Below are positions 1 to 5,101 of a stretch of DNA of 5,861 bases, piece by piece. A program made the position numbers and the translations under genes. The stretch covers positions 1 through 5,861 of the forward strand of contig JAEXPB010000435.1 in assembly GCA_023438965.1 (NCBI GenBank). Reading direction: 5' to 3'. Source of the DNA: Bacillota bacterium. GTDB taxonomy: Bacteria; Bacillota; Clostridia; Saccharofermentanales; UBA5734. The stretch's first letter is position 1. Each line of letters opens with the position of its first letter. Under the pieces are notes generated by a model. The model saw only the letters and a list, made by a program, of their open reading frames with translations. It was not told where the DNA came from and ran no database searches.

Positions 1-711
1 ATAGCCGGGCCGCGCGTCCTGGAGCACATGGTGGACACCGTGCTCTATTTCGAGGGTGAACGGCAGGAGAATTTCCGGTTTCTCCGTTCGGTCAAGAACC
101 GCTTTGGCGCCACCGATGAACTGGGGATTTTTGTAATGACCGACCGCGGGCTGGCCGAAGTCGCCAACGCCTCGCAAGCCATGCTCAACGGCCGGCCGCT
201 GCAGGTGGCCGGTTCGGTTGTAACGGCCTGCATGGAGGGTACGCGGCCGCTGCTGATCGAGATCCAGGCTCTCCTGAACGAATCGGCCTTTGGCTCGCCC
301 CAACGGATGGCCCAGGGGCTGGACCGCAACCGGGTTTCCATGCTGCTGGCGGTCCTGGACAAGAATTTCCATTTCGGGTTGAATAATATGGACACGTATA
401 TCAATGTCGTCGGCGGTATCCGCCTGACGGAAACTGCCACCGACCTGGCGATTGTCGGAGCGGTCATTTCCAGCTTGAAAAACCGGCCGGTGCGGCCAAA
501 CAGCCTGTTGATCGGCGAGATTGGGCTGACCGGCGAGATCCGCGCCGTCGCCCAGGCGGACCGTCGGATCATGGAAGCCGGCCGGCTGGGTTTCACCAAT
601 TTCATCCTGCCCGGCAGTTGCCGGAATTATCTGGCCAAAGCCCGCCTGCCTGATTCATGCGATCTGTTTTACGTCGATAAAGTGAATGAGGCCTTCGATA
701 TTTTGTTTTGA
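1..711 (+). CDS. radA: DNA repair/recombination protein RadA (Sms), C-terminal part; 5' end outside window
   Basis: The reading frame is open from base 1, so this is the last 236 residues of a protein usually about 450 long. The zinc finger and Walker A motif would lie to the left of the window. The visible fragment starts in the end of the RecA-like ATPase core (PRVLEHMVDTVLYFEGER) and carries the RadA hallmark KNRFG at bases 94-108. After that comes the Lon-protease-like C-terminal domain, with GGIRLTETATDLAI and GEIGLTGEIRAV. In the known family this domain lacks protease activity and helps the hexamer assemble. RadA is a cytosolic ATPase that drives branch migration and processing of recombination intermediates. 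The ATG at base 28 is an internal methionine, not the start. In Bacillus-type genomes radA is followed by disA; here ispD follows directly after 55 bases. The family call is secure. Confidence 0.96.
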   Translation: MAGPRVLEHMVDTVLYFEGERQENFRFLRSVKNRFGATDELGIFVMTDRGLAEVANASQAMLNGRPLQVAGSVVTACMEGTRPLLIEIQALLNESAFGSPQRMAQGLDRNRVSMLLAVLDKNFHFGLNNMDTYINVVGGIRLTETATDLAIVGAVISSLKNRPVRPNSLLIGEIGLTGEIRAVAQADRRIMEAGRLGFTNFILPGSCRNYLAKARLPDSCDLFYVDKVNEAFDILF

Positions 712-728
712 ATAGCTCTCACCAGGCC

Positions 729-748
729 GCCGGTTCAACCGGACCGGC
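729..748 (+). repeat. Inverted repeat in the radA-ispD gap, possible leader hairpin
   Basis: GCCGGT (729-734) pairs perfectly with ACCGGC (743-748) around an 8-base loop. A competing perfect repeat, CCGGTT-C-AACCGG, lies at 730-742, so the two pairings exclude each other. The element sits eight bases before the ispD ribosome binding site. No T-run follows, so it does not look like an intrinsic terminator. CCGG is common in this DNA, so the repeat may be incidental. The whole gap 712-766 shows no clear promoter, and ispD may be co-transcribed with radA. Confidence 0.35.
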
Positions 749-755
749 ATCTGAC

Positions 756-761
756 AGGAGG
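756..761 (+). promoter_or_regulatory. Ribosome binding site of ispD
   Basis: AGGAGG ends five bases before the ATG at 767. It is a full match to the anti-Shine-Dalgarno sequence and fixes the ispD start, although this gives the protein about 20 residues before its first conserved motif. Confidence 0.85.
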
Positions 762-766
762 TTTCC

Positions 767-1591
767 ATGTCCAGTACGTTTAATCAGCCGCCTGCCGACG
801 ACGACCGTTCTGCAGTTCTGCCCGGTCCGGTCTACGCCGTCGTCCCGGCTGCCGGGACCGGTTCGCGGATGCAATTGCCGGAAAACAAACAATTCCTGAT
901 GCTGGGCCGCTACCCGGTCATCATCCGGACTCTGCGAGCCCTGGAAGCCAATCAGCGGATCAAAGGCTGCCTGGTGGTCGCCGCGCCTCCCGAGGTGCCG
1001 GCCATGCGCGAATTAATCGCCGCGAGCGGCCTGGAGCGGTGTCTGGGCGTCGCGGCCGGCGGGGCAACCCGGCAAGATTCCGTGGCCAATGGGCTGCGGG
1101 CTTTAGCTGTTTGCGGCTTGGATCTGGCGGATGCCCTGGTCCTCGTCCATGACGGCGCTCGCTGCTTCTTGCCGCCGGATGTCATCGACCGGGTCATTGA
1201 CGGCATCATCCGGCACCAGGCATGCGGTGCCGCGGTTGCAGTCAAAGATACCATCAAGCTGGCCGGGGCCGGCGGATTGGTTGAACAAACCCTGGACCGC
1301 GCGCGGCTTTGGGCCATGCAGACGCCGCAGGGGGCATCTTACCGGTTGCTGAGCCAGGTTTACGATCAGGCGGCCGCTCAAGGCTGGCAGGCGACCGACG
1401 ACCTGGCGCTGCTGGAAATGGCCGGCCAGCCGGTCTGGTTGGTTCCGGGCGATTACCGCAACATCAAGCTGACGACTCCGGAAGACCGGCTGCTGGGTGA
1501 GCAGCTGGCCTGGCTGGCCGACCGCGGCGCTGCCGGCGCGGTTGATGCAGCGGAAAACCGGGTTATCGATTCTCAGGGCGGCGTGCCGTAA
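767..1591 (+). CDS. ispD: 2-C-methyl-D-erythritol 4-phosphate cytidylyltransferase (IspD)
   Basis: This 274-residue cytosolic enzyme couples CTP with MEP to give CDP-methylerythritol, the third step of the non-mevalonate isoprenoid pathway. All main family motifs are visible: the CTP-binding loop PAAGTGSRM (27-35) with the catalytic lysine in NKQF (K41; the usual preceding Pro is Asn), GGATRQDSV (98-106), HDGAR (128-132), VKDTIK (159-164), the R..LWAMQTPQ block (R178-Q188) with the second catalytic arginine, TDD (210-212) and GDYRNIK (228-234). The family is usually about 230 residues. The excess is an N-terminal tail of about 20 residues (rich in P, D and S) and a C-terminal tail of about 25 residues past the last helix. 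The start is set by an AGGAGG five bases upstream. Its last 29 bp overlap, tail to tail, the end of the ispF-like gene on the other strand. Confidence 0.96.
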   Translation: MSSTFNQPPADDDRSAVLPGPVYAVVPAAGTGSRMQLPENKQFLMLGRYPVIIRTLRALEANQRIKGCLVVAAPPEVPAMRELIAASGLERCLGVAAGGATRQDSVANGLRALAVCGLDLADALVLVHDGARCFLPPDVIDRVIDGIIRHQACGAAVAVKDTIKLAGAGGLVEQTLDRARLWAMQTPQGASYRLLSQVYDQAAAQGWQATDDLALLEMAGQPVWLVPGDYRNIKLTTPEDRLLGEQLAWLADRGAAGAVDAAENRVIDSQGGVP

Positions 1592-2114
1592 TCTGGCAAA
1601 AAACCTGCAGGCCCTCGCCGCGGCCAAAGGCCGTCAGGCCTTCGCCGCTGGTGGCGGTCAGGCCGACATCGGCATCGGTCAATCCGGCCAATTCCGCCAG
1701 ACAGTGCCGGATGGCGGCGATATGGGCTTCCAGGCGCGGCCGTTTGCCCTCCACAGCTACTGATATGTGGCTCAGCTGCCAGCCGTCCAGAGTAGCCAGC
1801 GCCTCGCGCAGATAAACGACGCTGTCGGTGATCCCCTGCTGCAGGCAAAGCTGATCGGCCCGGGATCCCAGGATATTGACGCCGGATAATCCGGAAATGG
1901 CATTGGTCAGGGCATGCAAAACGACATCGGCGTCGCTGTTGCCCGCCAGTGGCAACTGACCCGCCAGGATCAGGCCACCCAGCACCAGCTGCCGCTGCGG
2001 ATCAGCGGCCTGCTCCTCCGGCGTGCAGAACCGGTGGCTGTCCTGCCCGATCGCACTGGCATATTCCCATGCCGTTCCAGTCATCGCAGCCACCGGTTTA
2101 CCTTTCATTTCCAT
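1563..2114 (-). CDS. ispF: Divergent 2-C-methyl-D-erythritol 2,4-cyclodiphosphate synthase (IspF), chlamydial-like sequence type
   Basis: IspF cyclises CDP-methylerythritol 2-phosphate to MEcPP with loss of CMP, two steps after IspD; it normally acts as a trimer with one Zn per active site. With the start at 2114 the protein has 183 residues (family about 160). The three Zn ligands are kept: D25 and H27 in IGQDSHRF, and H67 in NSDADVVLHAL. The C-terminal motif TATSGEGLTAFGRGEG (153-168) keeps the second metal ligand E158 and R165. Standard features are changed: HSDGD is NSDAD (59-63), and the GDIG/FPDTD nucleotide-binding loop is replaced by VNILGSRADQL and GITDS (79-98). From memory, chlamydial IspF shares these changes, so I read it as a working subfamily; a paralogue with another substrate is possible. 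The ATG at 2114 has GGAGG nine bases upstream. A TTG at 2141, overlapping the synthetase stop, would add nine residues but is less likely. Confidence 0.85.
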   Translation of the reverse strand: MEMKGKPVAAMTGTAWEYASAIGQDSHRFCTPEEQAADPQRQLVLGGLILAGQLPLAGNSDADVVLHALTNAISGLSGVNILGSRADQLCLQQGITDSVVYLREALATLDGWQLSHISVAVEGKRPRLEAHIAAIRHCLAELAGLTDADVGLTATSGEGLTAFGRGEGLQVFCQITARRPENR

Positions 2115-2123
2115 CGTGCCTTC

Positions 2124-2128
2124 CCTCC
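2124..2128 (-). promoter_or_regulatory. Ribosome binding site of ispF
   Basis: GGAGG on the minus strand, nine bases before the ATG at 2114. It lies after the stop of the acyl-CoA synthetase (2138-2140) and favours the 2114 start over the TTG at 2141. Confidence 0.7.
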
Positions 2129-2137
2129 GGCAGATGC

Positions 2138-3823
2138 TCAATCCTCGGCGATCGGCGCCTCGGCGCCCGCTTTCCGGCTGCCTTGCCGGATTTCCACCCG
2201 GCGGATTTTACCGCTGATCGTTTTCGGCAATTCGGGCACGAATTCCAGGAGCCGCGGGTATTTATAGGGTGCAGTATGGGTTTTCACGTATTCCTGCAAT
2301 TCCTTGCGCAGACTGTCGCTGGCTTCATAGCCCCGAGCCAGGACCACCGTTGCCTTGACAACCTGGCCGCGAATCGGGTCCGGTTCACCGGTGATCGCGC
2401 ATTCCAGGACCGCCGGATGTTCCATGAGGACGCTCTCGACCTCAAAGGGGCCGATCCGGTAGCCGGAACTCTTGATGATGTCGTCAAAGCGACCGACAAA
2501 CCACAAATAGCCGTCTTCATCCTGCCAGGCCAGGTCGCCGGTATGGTAAACGCCATCATGCCAGACTTTTCGCGTCAGGTCAGGATCTTTATGATAACCG
2601 TTGAACATGCCGGGAATCTTGCGCTCACCCACCATCAGGCAGATCTCGCCGGACTGGCCTGGCTTGACCGGCTGGTCCTGATCGTCCAGCAGCTTGATAT
2701 GATAGGCCGGCGAAGGCCGACCCATTGAACCGGGCTTGGTTTTCATCCAGTAATTGGTGACCACCGCCAGCGTCAATTCGGTCTGACCGTAACCTTCCTT
2801 CAATTCGAGGCCGGTGGCCTTGAGGAATTGTTCGTAGACTTCCGGATTCAGGGCTTCGCCGGCAATCGTGCAATGCTGCAGGTGCGACAGGTCATATTTG
2901 GTCAGGTCCTCTTTAATCAGAAACCGGTAAATCGTCGGCGGCGCGCAGAAAGTCGTCACCTGGTCATTTTGGATCTTCTCCAGGAGCACGGCCGCCGAGA
3001 AGCGGTCATAATCGAAGACATAGATGCCTGCTTCCATCAGCCACTGGCCGTAGAGCTTGCCCCACACTGATTTGGCCCAGCCGGTCTCGGCGACAGTCAG
3101 ATGCAGGCCATCGGGATCGACTTTATGCCAGTATTTGGCGGTCGGGATATGACCGATCGGATAGGTGAAGTCATGGCAGACCATCTTGGGCATGCCGGTT
3201 GTTCCGGACGTAAAGTAGAGGAGCATCATGTCCGTGTTCACCGGGGCGTCGGCGCCAGTTGGCCGGATAAAAGGCGGTGCCGACGCCAGACCGTCTTCAA
3301 AAAACTGCCAGCCCGGCTTGGCCTGGCGGACCATGATCTTTTTCATCGGCTGTCCGTATTCCGCGATGGCTTGTTCGACATAATGGGAAATTTCGCCGTC
3401 CGGCGTACAGACTACCGCGCTGATTCCGGCAGCTTTGAAGCGGTAGACCAGGTCTTTGGCTAATAGCTGGTTGGTCGCCGGGATACCGACCGCGCCTATT
3501 TTGTGCAGCGCCAGGATGGCATACCAGAATTGGTAATGGCGCTTCAGGATCAACATGACCTTGTCGCCCTTGCGGATGCCGATCTGCTGGAAATAAGCGG
3601 CGCATTCATCGCTGCGCCGTTTGAAGTCGCCAAAGGTCAGGGTCAGCCTGTCGCCGGCCTCGTTGCCCCACTGCATGGCCCGGCGGTCCGGTGTCTGCAG
3701 CGCCAACTCGTCGACAACGTCATAAGCAAAATTGAACTGTGGCGGTACAATCAGCTCGTAGTCGGTGATTTCGCCCTGCCCGCTGATGGTTTCACGCAGG
3801 TATTTCTGGTGCAGATTCAGCAT
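2138..3823 (-). CDS. AMP-forming acyl-CoA synthetase (acetyl/medium-chain acyl-CoA synthetase type)
   Basis: This 561-residue cytosolic enzyme activates a carboxylic acid with ATP to an acyl-adenylate and then to acyl-CoA. The ANL-superfamily core motifs are all present: A3 P-loop YFTSGTTGMPK (203-213), A5 EGYGQTE (343-349), A7 YHTGD (426-430), A8 hinge GRFDDIIKSSGYR (444-456) and A10 PKTISGKIRR (533-542) with the catalytic lysine K539. Length and motifs such as AETGWAKSVWG (245-255) fit the medium-chain/acetyl-CoA synthetase branch more than long-chain ligases, but the substrate cannot be read from the sequence. It starts directly after the regulator stop (TAA then ATG) with GGGGAGG eight bases upstream, and is followed after 23 bases by ispF. 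The cluster suggests that the adjacent XRE-cupin protein controls it, perhaps in response to its substrate or product. Confidence 0.92.
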   Translation of the reverse strand: MLNLHQKYLRETISGQGEITDYELIVPPQFNFAYDVVDELALQTPDRRAMQWGNEAGDRLTLTFGDFKRRSDECAAYFQQIGIRKGDKVMLILKRHYQFWYAILALHKIGAVGIPATNQLLAKDLVYRFKAAGISAVVCTPDGEISHYVEQAIAEYGQPMKKIMVRQAKPGWQFFEDGLASAPPFIRPTGADAPVNTDMMLLYFTSGTTGMPKMVCHDFTYPIGHIPTAKYWHKVDPDGLHLTVAETGWAKSVWGKLYGQWLMEAGIYVFDYDRFSAAVLLEKIQNDQVTTFCAPPTIYRFLIKEDLTKYDLSHLQHCTIAGEALNPEVYEQFLKATGLELKEGYGQTELTLAVVTNYWMKTKPGSMGRPSPAYHIKLLDDQDQPVKPGQSGEICLMVGERKIPGMFNGYHKDPDLTRKVWHDGVYHTGDLAWQDEDGYLWFVGRFDDIIKSSGYRIGPFEVESVLMEHPAVLECAITGEPDPIRGQVVKATVVLARGYEASDSLRKELQEYVKTHTAPYKYPRLLEFVPELPKTISGKIRRVEIRQGSRKAGAEAPIAED

Positions 3824-4408
3824 TTACTTATCCTCCCCGAGGTTTTCGCCGATGACGATGGCCAGGAACTGGCAGGGCATGCCGCCGATAGCCACCATGC
3901 CGTGCGGACGGCCAGAGTCGTAATAAATCGTGTCGCCGGCCTGCATGATCTCCTCATGGTCGCCGATGCGCACCCGCAGCGTTCCGGTGAGGATATAATC
4001 CATTTCCTGGCCGGCATGGGTGCTCATGCTGAGCACACACTGCTCATTGCCTGCTTCATACGGCGCGGTCACCTGGAACGGTTCGGCAGCCCGTTCACGA
4101 AAGGAGGCCGCCAGATTCAGGTAGCGGAATCCCGCCCGACGCTCGATCGGCAGACCTTCGCCCTTGCGAACCAGCGTGTAGCCGGACAAATGCGGTGATT
4201 CGCCGGTAATCAATTCGGTCAGGTCCAAACCAAAGCGATGGGCGGCCTTGTAGAGAAATGTAAAACTGAAATCTTTCTGGCCGGCTTCGACGGCCAGATA
4301 TTCCGTGACTGATACACCGGTCACAGCGGCCATCTCGATGGCGGAAATTTCCAGAATATCCCGCATGCCGCGCAGTCTCTCGCCAATGTCCTTAATGACG
4401 TCTTCCAT
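3824..4408 (-). CDS. XRE-family HTH regulator with C-terminal cupin domain
   Basis: This is a 194-residue DNA-binding regulator. Residues about 8-66 form the XRE-type helix-turn-helix (IGERLRGMRDILEIS, then AAVTGVSVTEYLAVEAGQ, then FLYKAAHRFGLDLTELI). Residues about 120-187 form a cupin_2 barrel with H131 and E135 (HAGQEMDYILTGTL), G158-D159 and PH at 168-169. The first His of the classic HxH motif is Ser129, so the metal site is incomplete and the pocket may bind a small organic ligand instead. XRE-cupin proteins usually sense a metabolite and control neighbouring genes; here that would be the synthetase and perhaps ispF. The start at 4408 has a perfect AGGAGG six bases upstream. An in-frame ATG at 4429 would add seven residues but would place that ribosome site inside the gene. 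Inverted repeats upstream are candidate operators. Confidence 0.88.
   Translation of the reverse strand: MEDVIKDIGERLRGMRDILEISAIEMAAVTGVSVTEYLAVEAGQKDFSFTFLYKAAHRFGLDLTELITGESPHLSGYTLVRKGEGLPIERRAGFRYLNLAASFRERAAEPFQVTAPYEAGNEQCVLSMSTHAGQEMDYILTGTLRVRIGDHEEIMQAGDTIYYDSGRPHGMVAIGGMPCQFLAIVIGENLGEDK
3832..3838 (-). promoter_or_regulatory. Ribosome binding site of the acyl-CoA synthetase, inside the end of the regulator gene
   Basis: GGGGAGG on the minus strand lies eight bases before the ATG at 3823 and also encodes the last residues of the XRE-cupin protein (GED). The two genes abut without a gap, which suggests co-transcription and coupled translation. Confidence 0.8.
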
Positions 4409-4414
4409 AAGTTG

Positions 4415-4420
4415 CCTCCT
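4415..4420 (-). promoter_or_regulatory. Ribosome binding site that sets the regulator start
   Basis: AGGAGG on the minus strand, six bases before the ATG at 4408. It decides for that start over the upstream in-frame ATG at 4429, which has no such site. Confidence 0.8.
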
Positions 4421-4437
4421 GTTGCCCATGATTTGGT

Positions 4438-4457
4438 TTACGAAAGCCTATGCGTAA
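4438..4457. repeat. Inverted repeat TTACG-N10-CGTAA upstream of the regulator gene
   Basis: Two perfect 5-base arms (4438-4442 and 4453-4457) are separated by 10 bases, one and a half to two helical turns overall, as for a dimeric HTH site. An overlapping pair CATGATT (4427-4433) and AATCATG (4456-4462) is also inverted but has a different centre. The element lies 30-50 bases before the regulator start and is a candidate operator or leader hairpin. Short arms mean chance is not excluded. Confidence 0.35.
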
Positions 4458-4458
4458 T

Positions 4459-4478
4459 CATGCCCCGTTTGGAGCATG
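4459..4478. repeat. Near-perfect 20-bp inverted repeat, candidate operator of the XRE-cupin regulator
   Basis: CATGCCCC (4459-4466) and GGAGCATG (4471-4478) match as inverted arms at 7 of 8 positions around GTTT. The element lies between the likely promoter and the regulator start. It also falls within the spacer of a weaker alternative promoter (TTGGCA at 4477-4482, GATTAC at 4454-4459, both minus strand). A 20-bp palindrome next to an HTH regulator gene is the usual layout for autoregulation; binding is inferred only. It has no T-run after it, so it is not a terminator. Confidence 0.45.
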
Positions 4479-4499
4479 CCAATAGAACCCGATATAGCT

Positions 4500-4528
4500 A
4501 ATCTAGCGCATCTGGTCTGCTCTGGCAA
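4500..4528 (-). promoter_or_regulatory. Candidate sigma-70-type promoter of the regulator/synthetase/ispF unit
   Basis: On the minus strand TTGCCA (4528-4523, five of six to the -35 consensus) is followed by 17 bases and TAGATT (4505-4500, four of six to the -10). Transcription would begin near 4493 and give a leader of about 85 bases containing both inverted repeats. The -35 box overlaps a small perfect hairpin, AAGCG-ATTC-CGCTT on the + strand (4527-4540). The call rests on box matches alone. The rest of the gap 4409-4600 holds no gene and no clear terminator for the upstream mrp unit. Confidence 0.4.
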
Positions 4529-4600
4529 GCGATTCCGCTTGAATGGCAGAATAAGTTCAGTTTTCTGATCAGGGTATGCCGAACTCCGAATCAGACCCGT

Positions 4601-5101
4601 TCAGGGCGCATCGAGGTAAGGTGCAAGCAATTCATCCAGCCGGACTTGCCATTCCGTGTCGTATCCGACCAGCGAGCGTTTAAGGGAGGCGCCCACCACC
4701 ACAGTGAATTGCGGCAGCTCTTCCACCTTGAACGAGTCAGCCAGGGATTCTTCCTTCCGGGCATCAATCCAGACAATTTGCAGTTTGTCACGCCGATCGT
4801 CGGCCATCTGCGCCAGGTGGGGGATGATCAGGCTGTTGACCGGCGACAGCGAGTCATAAAATACCACCAGAACCGGCGTTGTGCTTTGAGCCAGGAAGGC
4901 GCCCAACCGGTTGACCTGACGGTAGACAACGCCGCTGATGCCTTCAGACTGGGCTTCGAATCGCATCAGAGCCACAGTGGCCCGGTCATCAACCGCACCG
5001 ATGACCGGTTTTTCACCGCAGCCGGCAGCCAGGACCGGACTGGCCAGCAGAATGACCAGTCCGGCCAGCGCCGCCAGTCGACGGATCAGCGGCCATTTCA
5101 T
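4601..5101 (-). CDS. Exported, probably lipid-anchored thioredoxin-fold protein without a CxxC site
   Basis: The protein has 166 residues. The N-terminus is a signal sequence: a basic stretch (MKWPLIRR), a hydrophobic core (9-25) and then LAAGC with Cys28, the only cysteine. This fits a relaxed lipobox, with signal peptidase I cleavage after VLA as the alternative. Residues about 60-165 follow the thioredoxin fold: TTPVLVVFYDSLSPVNSLIIP (75-94) aligns with the strand and active-site helix of thioredoxin, VWIDARKEESLADSFKV (110-126) with the next strand and helix, and ELPQFTVV (128-135) with the cis-Pro loop (P130). The CGPC motif is SPVN (86-89), so it cannot do dithiol exchange; a binding or chaperone-like role is more likely. 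Its ATG overlaps the mrp stop (ATGA) and has no ribosome binding site, which suggests translational coupling. The exact role is unknown to me. Confidence 0.8.
   Translation of the reverse strand: MKWPLIRRLAALAGLVILLASPVLAAGCGEKPVIGAVDDRATVALMRFEAQSEGISGVVYRQVNRLGAFLAQSTTPVLVVFYDSLSPVNSLIIPHLAQMADDRRDKLQIVWIDARKEESLADSFKVEELPQFTVVVGASLKRSLVGYDTEWQVRLDELLAPYLDAP

Noticed and set aside
45..605. Open frame of 186 codons opposite radA
   Set aside because: It is antisense to a clear RadA coding region and rich in Arg/Ser/Pro, as expected of a shadow frame.
1621..1633. CGGCC-AAA-GGCCG hairpin near the ispD/ispF junction as a terminator
   Set aside because: It encodes part of the conserved IspF FGRGEG motif and has no T-run on either side.
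2115..2141. TTG at 2141 as the ispF start
   Set aside because: It overlaps the synthetase stop and is possible, but a GGAGG at proper distance supports the ATG at 2114, and the extra residues precede the conserved IspF core.
1949..2728. Long open frame on the + strand opposite the acyl-CoA synthetase and ispF
   Set aside because: It is antisense to a gene with full ANL motifs, its translation has low-complexity P/A/R-rich composition and no recognisable domain, and it has no ribosome binding site. High GC makes such shadow frames common.
3503..4198. Open frame of about 230 codons on the + strand opposite the regulator and synthetase start
   Set aside because: It spans the junction of two well-supported minus-strand genes, has no family motif and no ribosome site.
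4564..4595. TCTGAT/ATCAGA inverted repeat after the thioredoxin-like gene as a terminator
   Set aside because: Arms are only six bases with a 20-base loop, and the minus-strand RNA is followed by A residues, not U.
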